From Limimaricola sp027213785 (GTDB lineage: Bacteria > Pseudomonadota > Alphaproteobacteria > Rhodobacterales > Rhodobacteraceae), in NCBI RefSeq assembly GCF_050847355.1, contig NZ_CP193755.1:434001-498000 (forward strand): DNA of 64,000 bases. The letters are read 5' to 3'. Positions within the stretch are counted from its first letter, which is position 1, and the number at the start of each line of letters is the position of its first letter. The translations under genes and the position numbers were made by a program. Shown here piece by piece: positions 52,245-60,705 of this stretch. The notes under the pieces are model-generated. The model was not told the origin of the DNA. It searched no databases and worked only from the letters and a program-made list of their open reading frames with translations.

Positions 52245-52259
52245 GTATTATTGAATATG
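52245..52259 (-). promoter_or_regulatory. AT-rich motif upstream of soxB
   Basis: On the minus strand CATATTCAATAATAC lies 25 bases before the soxB start. Nearly the same word, CATATTGCAATACTAT, is at the soxV-soxS promoter (55927). Candidate SoxR/BigR operator or promoter element. Confidence 0.4.
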
Positions 52260-52270
52260 TTCGGGCGAAA

Positions 52271-52302
52271 GCACCCCGCCGGGCGAAAGCCGGGCGGGGT
52301 GC
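52271..52302 (-). terminator. Hairpin after soxA
   Basis: GCACCCCGCC (52271-52280) pairs perfectly with GGCGGGGTGC (52293-52302) immediately behind the soxA stop at 52309, which suggests partial termination between soxXYZA and soxBCD. Confidence 0.6.
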
Positions 52303-52308
52303 GAAGGG

Positions 52309-53169
52309 TCAGTTGCGGACCGAGGGGCCCTCGACCGAGAGGCCGTTACCGCGCGAGGCGACGTAGAGTTCCAGCGCCACGAATTCCGGGCTGCCCGGTG
52401 CGAAGGTCTCGGCACGGGTGTCGCGCACGCAGCCCTTGAAGCGGTCATGCACCGCGTTGAGCGCGCCGTTCTTCAGCCGGTAGGTCGGAAAGCCGTTGAT
52501 CTGGCCCTGGCTCAGATGATCGGCCCGGATCATGTTGTCGTAATTGTCCTCGTGGCAGTTCGCGCAGGCGAGCTCCAACTGGCCATAGCGGGTGTAGTAG
52601 ATATCCTTGCCCTGCTCCCAGGTTTCCTGGGCCGGGCCGTCGATCGCCACGTTGACGGGCATGCCGCGCGAGACCGAGGAGATCAGCGCGACCATCTCGG
52701 TCATCCGATCGCCGGTATAGTCCCAAGGCTCCGCCCCGGCGCGCTCGGTCACGCATTCGTTGACCTGCATCTCCAGCGTCTGCACCTCGCCCTTGGCCTC
52801 GTCCCACTTGGGATAGACCGCGCGCACGCCCTCGAGCGCCTCGGGGCTTTCATGGCACGAGGCGCAGGACTGGTCGTCTGGACCCATCGCGGTTTCGAAA
52901 TCGGCGCGGGCGTTGTCGACGCCGATCATGCCGGGGTTCTCGAAATCATCCATCTGCAGCGCCTGGGTCTCAGGCGAGCGGTATTCCCAGCCCGAGACGA
53001 CCTCGCTCATGTATTCCATGTGCTCGGGCGCGGGCGCCCGGGTCACGATCTCGATCTCGTCATTGATGACGAGGTTCGCCTCCTGCGCCGTCGCGGCGGG
53101 GGCAAGGGCGGCCGACCCGGCCAGCCCGAGCGCCGCCCATGCGGCGCCGGTCCTCAGCGTCTGTCTCAT
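52309..53169 (-). CDS. soxA: Diheme cytochrome SoxA
   Basis: The 286-residue protein has a signal peptide (about 1-29) and two c-heme motifs, C102-AS-C105-H106 and C202-AN-C205-H206. C247 in FKGCVRDTR is the active-site cysteine persulfide that ligates the catalytic heme. With SoxX it couples thiosulfate to the SoxY cysteine. The start at 53169 follows a good GGAGG-type site. It keeps both hemes, the typical Paracoccus type. Confidence 0.93.
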   Translation of the reverse strand: MRQTLRTGAAWAALGLAGSAALAPAATAQEANLVINDEIEIVTRAPAPEHMEYMSEVVSGWEYRSPETQALQMDDFENPGMIGVDNARADFETAMGPDDQSCASCHESPEALEGVRAVYPKWDEAKGEVQTLEMQVNECVTERAGAEPWDYTGDRMTEMVALISSVSRGMPVNVAIDGPAQETWEQGKDIYYTRYGQLELACANCHEDNYDNMIRADHLSQGQINGFPTYRLKNGALNAVHDRFKGCVRDTRAETFAPGSPEFVALELYVASRGNGLSVEGPSVRN

Positions 53170-53200
53170 CAAGGTCTCCTCCCTTGCCCTCTTCGTGCCG

Positions 53201-53530
53201 TCAGGCGACGGCGATCTCCTTGGTGTCCTCGTAGGTCGACCCGTCATCGTCGATCCAGGTGAAGGTGAAGGTCCCGCTCTCAGGCACCTTGGCCTGGAAC
53301 TCGAAATACGGGTTGGTCGAGATCGCGGGCTCCATCGCCACGTCGATCACGGTCTCGCCGTTGAAGGTGCAGGTGAAGCGGTTGATGATCGAGCGCGGGA
53401 TGAGATTGCCCTCCTTGTCCTTGCGCTGCCCCGATTCCATCGGGTGGCTGATCAGGGTCTTGATGGTGATGACCTCTCCGGCGGCGGCTTCCTTGGGGAC
53501 GCGGACGCGGGGGGTGACGTTCTCTGCCAT
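53201..53530 (-). CDS. soxZ: Sulfur carrier complex subunit SoxZ
   Basis: The 109-residue protein has an immunoglobulin-like fold (VTPRVRVPKEAAAGEVITIKTLISHPMESG start, ISTNPYFEFQAKVPESG) and matches SoxZ along its whole length. It lacks a signal peptide and is exported with SoxY. It stands 23 bases behind soxY, with GGAG-type sites between the genes. Confidence 0.94.
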   Translation of the reverse strand: MAENVTPRVRVPKEAAAGEVITIKTLISHPMESGQRKDKEGNLIPRSIINRFTCTFNGETVIDVAMEPAISTNPYFEFQAKVPESGTFTFTWIDDDGSTYEDTKEIAVA

Positions 53531-53553
53531 GTCTCTTGCTCCTTGTCCCGAAC

Positions 53554-53976
53554 TCAGCCGCCGCAGCCGCCGATGGTGACCTTCACCTCCTGCGCCGCGC
53601 GCGCGAAGCTGCCATCGGCCATCTTGGCGATGGCGACGACCTCCTGCGTGCCGGCAAGGCGGATCCGGGTCGAGGCCATCTGCGCGCCCGCCAGCGGGCC
53701 GAAATGGAACACGCCCACATCGGGGTTCGGGTTGCCGGTGGCCAGAAGGATGATCGACTCGGCGCCGGGGGCATCGACCTCGACCGGCACGGTGTTGCCG
53801 TTCTCGGCGATCTCGGGCGCGGTGAGGGTCAGCCCCTCGCCGGTGATCTCTGCGCCGCCGGTGAACTCGGCGATCAGCTCCTCGGTCGGCGTGGCGAGCG
53901 CCATGCGCCCGCCCAGCATCACCGAGAGGCCGCTGCCGGCCATGATGGCCAGCGTCTGTCTGCGTGAAAAGCTCAT
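53554..53976 (-). CDS. soxY: Sulfur carrier protein SoxY
   Basis: The 140-residue protein has a twin-arginine signal (SRRQTLAIMAGSG) and ends in the carrier motif GGCGG, where C138 binds the thiosulfate-derived sulfur on a swinging arm. The start is the ATG at 53976. With SoxZ it hands the substrate round the SoxXA, SoxB and SoxCD enzymes. Confidence 0.95.
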   Translation of the reverse strand: MSFSRRQTLAIMAGSGLSVMLGGRMALATPTEELIAEFTGGAEITGEGLTLTAPEIAENGNTVPVEVDAPGAESIILLATGNPNPDVGVFHFGPLAGAQMASTRIRLAGTQEVVAIAKMADGSFARAAQEVKVTIGGCGG

Positions 53977-53999
53977 CTCTCTCCTCTCCTGCCGCGCGC

Positions 54000-54476
54000 T
54001 CACTCGTCGCGCAGCGTCATCAGGTAGGCCACCACGTCCTCGACCTGCTGCGCGGTAAGCAGCGGCGGCAGCGGCTCCTCGCCGGCCTTGCCGGTGAAGC
54101 CGTCGCCGGGACGGATGAAGCCTTCGGTCTTGTAGAAGGCGGGCATGATCGTCTCCGGGAAGGTCATCTTGGCGTTTGCCACGATCCCGCGGAGATCCGC
54201 CTCGGTCCAACGGTCGGCCGCTCCGTCGAGCGGGGGGCCGATCTCGCCATGGAATGGCACTTCCTCGAGTGCTCCCACCGCGTGGCAGGCGACGCAGTTG
54301 CCCAAGCCTCGATCGGCCATGACCTCGGCACCCGCCTTCGGGTCGCCGGGGCTGCCGCTCAGGGACGTCTCGATGGCGCCGTATTCGCCGTAGGCCACCT
54401 CCTGCGGCGCGACCTCGGCCTGCGCGGCCGCGCCGATGAGCGCGAGCGCCACGGCAAGGGTGATTTGTCGCGACAT
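54000..54476 (-). CDS. soxX: Cytochrome SoxX
   Basis: The 158-residue c-type cytochrome has a signal peptide (about 1-20) and one heme motif, C61-VA-C64-H65, with a likely methionine ligand in IMPAFYKTEG. It accepts electrons from SoxA during thiosulfate coupling. GGAGGA directly precedes the ATG at 54476. It is the first gene of soxXYZA. Confidence 0.93.
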   Translation of the reverse strand: MSRQITLAVALALIGAAAQAEVAPQEVAYGEYGAIETSLSGSPGDPKAGAEVMADRGLGNCVACHAVGALEEVPFHGEIGPPLDGAADRWTEADLRGIVANAKMTFPETIMPAFYKTEGFIRPGDGFTGKAGEEPLPPLLTAQQVEDVVAYLMTLRDE

Positions 54477-54536
54477 AAGTCCTCCCTGCGGCATTTTGTC
54501 CTCCGAAGCGACGTTACTCCGGACCGGGTGTTCCAA

Positions 54537-54591
54537 TCAACATCATATTTAATTTCTTGAATACGGCTCAATCCGGCGCAAGCCCAAGCCG
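54537..54591 (-). promoter_or_regulatory. soxW-soxX promoter/operator region
   Basis: CATATTTAATTT (54544-54555) is an AT-rich island in GC-rich sequence between soxW and soxX. In related bacteria the SoxR repressor binds the soxW-soxX gap. The word ATCATATT (54542-54549) also occurs at 55925-55932 in the soxV-soxS gap. Confidence 0.5.
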
Positions 54592-55152
54592 CTATTCAGC
54601 TTGGTTTTCAAGCATTCGAGCGTGGTATTTCTGGAACGGCTCGTCGCCCGCATAGCCATGCTCCAACACCCAGCGCAGCAGGTTGCGGGTGGTCGCGGGG
54701 CCGAACGCGCCCGGCATGACCGCCACCGCCGACTCGGCCGCCGTGGTTTCCTGCGGCACCTCCTCGGGCAGGAACATCATGGTCGGCGTGAAGAGCAGGC
54801 CCCAGCGCGCGATCATCGCCTTTTCGGGCAGGACGGTGCCGTCGAAATCGGTCACCTCGAGATCGCCGAACATGTTGAGCTGCACCACGAAGTAGTCTTC
54901 GTCCAGGATCTGCGCGATCTCGGGCAGGACGAAGACCTCCTCATGCATCTTGCGGCAGTAGATGCAGCCGCGCTGCTCCACGAGCAGCATCAGCCGCTGC
55001 CCGGCGGCATTCGCCTCGGCGAGATCCTCGCGCAGGTCGAGAAAGGTCTGGCGCATCCAGGGCGCCTTATGGAGCCCGTCATCGCCCATCTCCGCCATGG
55101 CGGGCAGGGCGGAGAGGAAAAATAGCACAAGCGCGTGGCGGAAGCGGATCAT
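54592..55152 (-). CDS. soxW: Periplasmic thioredoxin SoxW
   Basis: The 186-residue protein has a signal peptide (about 1-20) and a thioredoxin-like domain with the redox pair C63-IY-C66. It is reduced by SoxV and keeps the SoxYZ carrier thiol active. It lies 12 bases behind soxV. Confidence 0.9.
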   Translation of the reverse strand: MIRFRHALVLFFLSALPAMAEMGDDGLHKAPWMRQTFLDLREDLAEANAAGQRLMLLVEQRGCIYCRKMHEEVFVLPEIAQILDEDYFVVQLNMFGDLEVTDFDGTVLPEKAMIARWGLLFTPTMMFLPEEVPQETTAAESAVAVMPGAFGPATTRNLLRWVLEHGYAGDEPFQKYHARMLENQAE

Positions 55153-55164
55153 GACGGGCTCCTG

Positions 55165-55905
55165 TCATCCATAGCGGCTGAAGATGGGGAATTCATCGAG
55201 CATCCATTGCGCGATCAGGTTCACCGAATCGGTGGCGATCAGCAGTCCGAAGGCCACGAGCAGCGCCCCGGTCAGCTTCTCGACCGTGCCGAGATAGCGC
55301 CGGAACCGGTGCATGAGGCGGGTGAAGGGCGCAACGAAGACCGCAGCGAGCAGGAAGGGCAGGGTCATGCCGACCCCATAGGCCAGCAGCAGCCATGCGC
55401 CTTCGGCGGCGGTCTGGAGGCTGCCCGCGGTAAACAGGATCACGCCGAGCACGGGGCCCACGCAGGGCGTCCAGCCGAAGGCGAAGGCGAGCCCCATGAC
55501 GAAGGCGCCCGCGAGGCCGATCTCACGCGCCGGTCCCGCCGCCCCGTCGAGGCGAAACTGCCGATAGAGCAGGCCGATCGGCAGCAGGCCCAGAAAATGC
55601 AGCCCCATCAGCACGATGATCCCGGCCGCGACCCAGCGCAGCAGGTCGAACCATTCGCGCAGGAACTGCCCGGCGAAGGAGGCCGAGGCCCCGAGCGCCA
55701 CGAAGACGGTGATGACCCCTGCGGAAAACAGCGCGGTGAAAAGCAGCGTCCGGCCGCGTCCGGGCGGGGTGCCACCCATCTCGGCCTGCCGGGCGCCGGT
55801 CCCAGCGAGATAGCCGAGATAGAAGGGCACCATCGGCAGGATGCAGGGAGACAGGAACGACAGCAGCCCCGCCAGCACCGCCCCGCCCAGCGTGACCTCG
55901 AACAT
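55165..55905 (-). CDS. soxV: CcdA/DsbD-family membrane protein SoxV
   Basis: The 246-residue protein has six spans and the two membrane cysteines of the CcdA family, in LSFLSPCILPMVPFYLG and FGWTPCVGPVLG. It carries reductant across the membrane to SoxW and through it to SoxYZ. It is the first minus-strand gene of the sox operon and is divergent from soxS. Confidence 0.92.
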   Translation of the reverse strand: MFEVTLGGAVLAGLLSFLSPCILPMVPFYLGYLAGTGARQAEMGGTPPGRGRTLLFTALFSAGVITVFVALGASASFAGQFLREWFDLLRWVAAGIIVLMGLHFLGLLPIGLLYRQFRLDGAAGPAREIGLAGAFVMGLAFAFGWTPCVGPVLGVILFTAGSLQTAAEGAWLLLAYGVGMTLPFLLAAVFVAPFTRLMHRFRRYLGTVEKLTGALLVAFGLLIATDSVNLIAQWMLDEFPIFSRYG

Positions 55906-56000
55906 GCCGCCTCCGATTGCCTATATCATATTGCAATACTATTATGGGATGGTGGCGGTCAGTCAATCGAGCGCCGTACCAGCTCCGATCGAGGATCTGC
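55906..56000. promoter_or_regulatory. Divergent soxV/soxS promoter and candidate SoxR operator
   Basis: CATATTGCAATACTAT (55927-55942) stands in the 95-base gap. SoxR of related bacteria binds the soxS-soxV gap. It closely matches the motif upstream of soxB and shares ATCATATT with the soxW-soxX gap. Confidence 0.55.
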
Positions 56001-56384
56001 ATGTCGCGCGTCGCAGCCCTTTGCCTCGGCCTGTTCATGGCCTTTCAGTCCGGTGCCGCCGCGGCGGCGCTGGAGCTTGTAATGGTCGAGCAGACCGGTT
56101 GCCCGTGGTGCGCGCGCTGGAACGACGAGATCGGGCCGATCTATTCCAAGACCGAGGAGGGCGAAGCGGCGCCCTTGCGCCGGATCGATATCGGCGAGCT
56201 GCCGGGCGGCATGGATCTCGACGGCAAGGTGGTTTTCACCCCGACCTTCCTGCTGGTCGAGGACGGGCGCGAGCTGGGCCGGATCGAGGGCTATCCGGGC
56301 GAGGATTTCTTCTGGGGTCTCTTGGCGCGTCTTCTGGGCGAGACGCCGGGCGCGACTTTGGTGCCTCAGGATCGATCCAGATGA
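56001..56384 (+). CDS. soxS: Periplasmic thioredoxin SoxS
   Basis: The 127-residue protein has a signal peptide (about 1-23) and a thioredoxin-like motif C34-PW-C37 followed by FTPTFLLVEDG. In Paracoccus SoxS reactivates the SoxYZ carrier. GAGGA precedes the ATG at 56001. It is the first gene of soxS-soxR-soxT. Confidence 0.9.
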   Translation: MSRVAALCLGLFMAFQSGAAAAALELVMVEQTGCPWCARWNDEIGPIYSKTEEGEAAPLRRIDIGELPGGMDLDGKVVFTPTFLLVEDGRELGRIEGYPGEDFFWGLLARLLGETPGATLVPQDRSR

Positions 56385-56473
56385 CCGCATCGCATTGTTA
56401 TACGGGGCCCGAGGCCATAGATTTCTTGCCTGACATCGGGCGGAGCCGCTTCGCCGAAACGGAGAGCGCAGCG

Positions 56474-56809
56474 ATGGCCCTGCCGAAGATCACCGAAGAC
56501 ATGAGCGAAGCCGACATGGACCTTATGATGCGCAACGCGCGCGAGGCCTCGGACTTTCTCAAGGCGCTGGGCCATGAGGGCCGGCTGATGATCCTGTGCC
56601 ATCTGGTCACCGGCGAGAAATCGGTGACCGAACTCGAGCAACTGCTCTCGGCCCGGCAGGCCGCCGTTTCGCAGCAGCTCGCGCGGCTCAGGCTCGAGGG
56701 GCTGGTGACGCCGCGCCGCGAGGGAAAGATCATTTACTACAGCTTGACCGACGACAGGCCGCGCCGGATCATGGAGCTCGTCTACGAGCTGTTCTGCCGC
56801 TCGGGCTGA
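56474..56809 (+). CDS. soxR: ArsR-family repressor SoxR
   Basis: The 111-residue winged-helix repressor has the recognition helix SARQAAVSQQLARLRLEGLV and a beta wing. C42 (MILCHL) and C108 (LFCRS) are 66 apart at the same positions as in BigR, so it is a thiol/persulfide switch. SoxR controls sox operons by binding the soxS-soxV and soxW-soxX gaps. GGAGAG is 7 bases before the ATG at 56474; a longer frame upstream is open but unlike the family. Confidence 0.92.
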   Translation: MALPKITEDMSEADMDLMMRNAREASDFLKALGHEGRLMILCHLVTGEKSVTELEQLLSARQAAVSQQLARLRLEGLVTPRREGKIIYYSLTDDRPRRIMELVYELFCRSG

Positions 56810-56847
56810 CAGGCGCGCCGGGGAGGGCGCGCGGGGAGGATCAAGAT

Positions 56848-57894
56848 ATGCTGGATTGGCTCGACGAGCCGACCGTCGCCGCGCTCATCGGCATGGGCAG
56901 CGGCGCGGTGCTGGGTGCGGCCGCGCGGCTGGGGCGCTTCTGCACGCTCGGCGCCATCGAGGACGCGCTCTATGGCGGCAGCCTTGGGCGGCTCAGGATG
57001 TGGGGCATCGCCATCGGCGTCGCGGTGATCGCGGCCTTCGGGCTGATGGCCGCTGGGCTGTTCGATCCGATGGACAGCTTCTATTTCGCCCAAGGCTGGA
57101 GCCTGCCGGGCGCGATCCTTGGCGGGCTGGTCTTCGGCTACGGCATGGCGCTGGCGGGCAATTGCGGTTACGGCGCGCTGGCGCGGCTGGGCGGCGGCGA
57201 CATGCGCTCCTTCGTGATCGTGCTAGTCATGGGGCTCGCGGCATACGCGACCCTGTCCGGTCCGCTCTCCGGGCTTCGGGTCGCGCTCTTCGCACCGGGC
57301 GATGGGCCGACGCCGGGTATCGGACACTGGGTCTCGCAGGCCACCGGCCTGCCGCTCTGGACCTGCGGCGTGCTCGTCGGGCTGGCCATCCTCGCCCTGT
57401 CGCTTCGGAGCGGCGCGGCGCTGGGCCGTGGCGCGGTCTTTTGCGGCGCGTCGGTCGGGCTGGCCATTGCCATGGGATGGGCGGGCACCGCCTGGCTATT
57501 CCGGACCGGGTTCGACGCGCTGCCCGTCGCATCTCACAGCTTCTCGGCGCCCTTGGGCGAAACCATGCTCTATACCATGACCTCGAGCGGCACGGCGCTG
57601 AGCTTTGGCGTGGGATCGGTGGTTGGCGTGCTGGCGGGCGCCTTCGCGGGCAGTCTCTGGAAAGGTCATTTCCGCTGGGAAGCCTGCGAGGATCCGCGCG
57701 AACTCAAGCGCCAGATCCTCGGCGCGGGGCTGATGGGCTGGGGCGCGGTGACGGCGGCGGGCTGCAGCATCGGCCAGGGCATCACCGCCTTCTCGGTCCT
57801 TGCGATCAGTGCCCCGGTGACGCTGGCCGCGATCGCGCTGGGCGCCGCGATCGGGCTGCGGCAGTTGATCGACGGCTTCGTCATGGCCGAGTGA
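56848..57894 (+). CDS. soxT: YeeE/YedE-family transporter SoxT
   Basis: The 348-residue protein is a full-length YeeE/YedE transporter with two halves. The cysteine motifs ALAGNCGYGALARLGGGD and TAAGCSIGQGITAFS are those used by YeeE to pass thiosulfate. Start at the ATG at 56848 after GGAGGA. As SoxT it imports a sulfur compound, which is thought to inform SoxR. It follows soxR by 38 bases. Confidence 0.9.
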   Translation: MLDWLDEPTVAALIGMGSGAVLGAAARLGRFCTLGAIEDALYGGSLGRLRMWGIAIGVAVIAAFGLMAAGLFDPMDSFYFAQGWSLPGAILGGLVFGYGMALAGNCGYGALARLGGGDMRSFVIVLVMGLAAYATLSGPLSGLRVALFAPGDGPTPGIGHWVSQATGLPLWTCGVLVGLAILALSLRSGAALGRGAVFCGASVGLAIAMGWAGTAWLFRTGFDALPVASHSFSAPLGETMLYTMTSSGTALSFGVGSVVGVLAGAFAGSLWKGHFRWEACEDPRELKRQILGAGLMGWGAVTAAGCSIGQGITAFSVLAISAPVTLAAIALGAAIGLRQLIDGFVMAE

Positions 57895-57956
57895 TCCCCC
57901 TCGACGCTGCGACGATTCGCATGCAATGATGCGAATGTGTTTTTCGGGGAGGGAAG

Positions 57957-58865
57957 ATGAGGATCACCAGACGCAGCGTGTTGCGTGGCGCGACGGGGCT
58001 CGGTGCCACCTTCGCCTTCGGCCGGGCCTGGGCCGCGACGGAGATGGATCTCGGCGATCTGCGGATCACGACGCTGAGCGACGGGCATCTGCAACTCCCC
58101 GAGAGTTTCCTGATCGGCGATCTGCCGCGGGACGAGGCGCGCGCGATCCTCGATGCGGCCGGCGTCGCTGCCGGGGGGTACGAGCCGCCCTGCAATGTGA
58201 CGCTGCTGCGCTCGGGTGCGGATGTCGTTCTGTTCGACGCGGGCGCCGGTCCGGGCTTCATGCAAAGCACGGGGCGGCTGCCCGAGGCGCTCGCCGCTCT
58301 CGACCTCACGCCCGACGACATCACCCATGTCGTGTTCACCCATGGCCACCCGGATCATCTCTGGGGGGCGATCGACGATTTCGACGAACCGCTCTTCGTG
58401 AACGCGCGGCATCTCATCGGTCGGATCGAGCGCGACTACTGGATCGACCCCGAGACCCCCGAGACGATCGGCGCCGAGCGGCAGAGCTTCGCCGCCGGGG
58501 CCGCACGCCGGATCGAACTCCTGAAGGACATGCTGGAGACCTTCGAGGAGGATGACAAGATCCTGCCCGGCGTCGCCGCCCGTGCCAGCTACGGGCACAC
58601 GCCGGGCCACATGTCCTTCGAGATCGATGGCGGCCGGGCGGTCGTGGTGGGCGATGCCATTGGCAACGCGCATCTGGCCTTCGCGCGCCCCGAATGGTCC
58701 ATGCCCGCCGATCAGGAACCCGAGCAGGCCGCCCGGACCCGCCTGTCCCTGTTGCAGGAGTTGGCCGAGCGCGAGGTGCCATTGATCGGCTTCCACCTGC
58801 CGGGGGGCGGAATCGGTCGCGTGGCAAAGAATGGCGACGAGTTCTCCTTCGTCTCGGAGATGTAG
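57957..58865 (+). CDS. soxH: MBL-fold protein SoxH-like
   Basis: The 302-residue protein starts with a twin-arginine signal (TRRSVLRGATG) and has the metal motif THGHPDHLWG, GHTPGHMSFE and the later GFHLPGGG segment. It matches SoxH, a periplasmic metallo-hydrolase of sox clusters whose role is not known and which is not needed for thiosulfate oxidation. The gene begins 62 bases after soxT, on the same strand. Confidence 0.84.
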   Translation: MRITRRSVLRGATGLGATFAFGRAWAATEMDLGDLRITTLSDGHLQLPESFLIGDLPRDEARAILDAAGVAAGGYEPPCNVTLLRSGADVVLFDAGAGPGFMQSTGRLPEALAALDLTPDDITHVVFTHGHPDHLWGAIDDFDEPLFVNARHLIGRIERDYWIDPETPETIGAERQSFAAGAARRIELLKDMLETFEEDDKILPGVAARASYGHTPGHMSFEIDGGRAVVVGDAIGNAHLAFARPEWSMPADQEPEQAARTRLSLLQELAEREVPLIGFHLPGGGIGRVAKNGDEFSFVSEM

Positions 58866-58982
58866 CCGCAGCCGGATCGCATGCGCCAGGCTCACGGCGG
58901 TGAGGAACAGGTTTTCCCGAGGTCGCGTCGGACAATACGTGTTGGTGCGTTGATCCTTTTCGTGTCGACTTGACGGCGGGGC

Positions 58983-59459
58983 TCAGTCAGCCCGCTGAAG
59001 CGGCCGGCTCTCTCCGGTGACGGGGTTGATCAGCATCACGAGGTCGATGGCCTCCCGGTTTGGCGGTTCGTAGAGGCTCGCGACCCCGCAGCTGCCCAAG
59101 ACCGTCTCGAGATCGGCCATGGCCATCTTGCTGCGACCCGGCGGCCTGCTGTCCGTGACGAGCTGCGGCAGCACCGTCAGGCGACGATTCGGTGCAATCT
59201 GGAGAACCACCGGCAGTGCGGTGGCATCGAGACCGCCGATCGGCGTTTCCGCTAGGCAGGATGCGACCCAGCGCCGGATCAGGCGCCATTCGCCGGGCCT
59301 GAGTTCGGCGTGTCCGGCGGCAGTTTCGTCGGCATCCCAAGGAGGCTGGACGATGGCGATGCCCATGGCGGGAGAGGCCCGCCTCTTTGCCTCGGCATAT
59401 CCGATGCTGGAGATCAGCGCAGCGCCGATCAGCGCCCCGCGAACGACATGACGTTTCAT
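58983..59459 (-). CDS. Secreted hypothetical protein, 158 residues
   Basis: I do not recognise this protein. It has a signal peptide (RGALIGAALISSIGYAEA), no membrane span after it, and two cysteines in WVASCLAET and LGSCGVAS that could form a disulfide. A clear GAGGAGG precedes the ATG at 59459. It lies between the soxH and Sua5 genes, convergent with the former, and has no visible tie to either. Confidence 0.55.
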   Translation of the reverse strand: MKRHVVRGALIGAALISSIGYAEAKRRASPAMGIAIVQPPWDADETAAGHAELRPGEWRLIRRWVASCLAETPIGGLDATALPVVLQIAPNRRLTVLPQLVTDSRPPGRSKMAMADLETVLGSCGVASLYEPPNREAIDLVMLINPVTGESRPLQRAD

Positions 59460-59658
59460 CACGGCCTCCTCAAGCGCAGCCACATGGCGCGCTCGTGAAA
59501 CGATCAAAAATGAGTCGGGGATATTGGAGGCGATATTACGCCCGTAGCGCGATCCTGACCATGAAATTTCAACCGCTCGAAAGGTCTAGACCGGAGGGGT
59601 GATACCCATCACGGCCTTGGCCAAACCCAGCAGGTCGAAGGGCCCCGCCGACAGGTGA

Positions 59659-60606
<948 letters not shown>

Positions 60607-60705
60607 GACGTGGCGTCCGGGCTTGCGAGGTCGGGGGGCGCCGTACCACGCTGTGCCGGCGACGGCGTCCGAAACCGGAATGCCACGCGCCGGAGGAGAC
60701 CCGCA

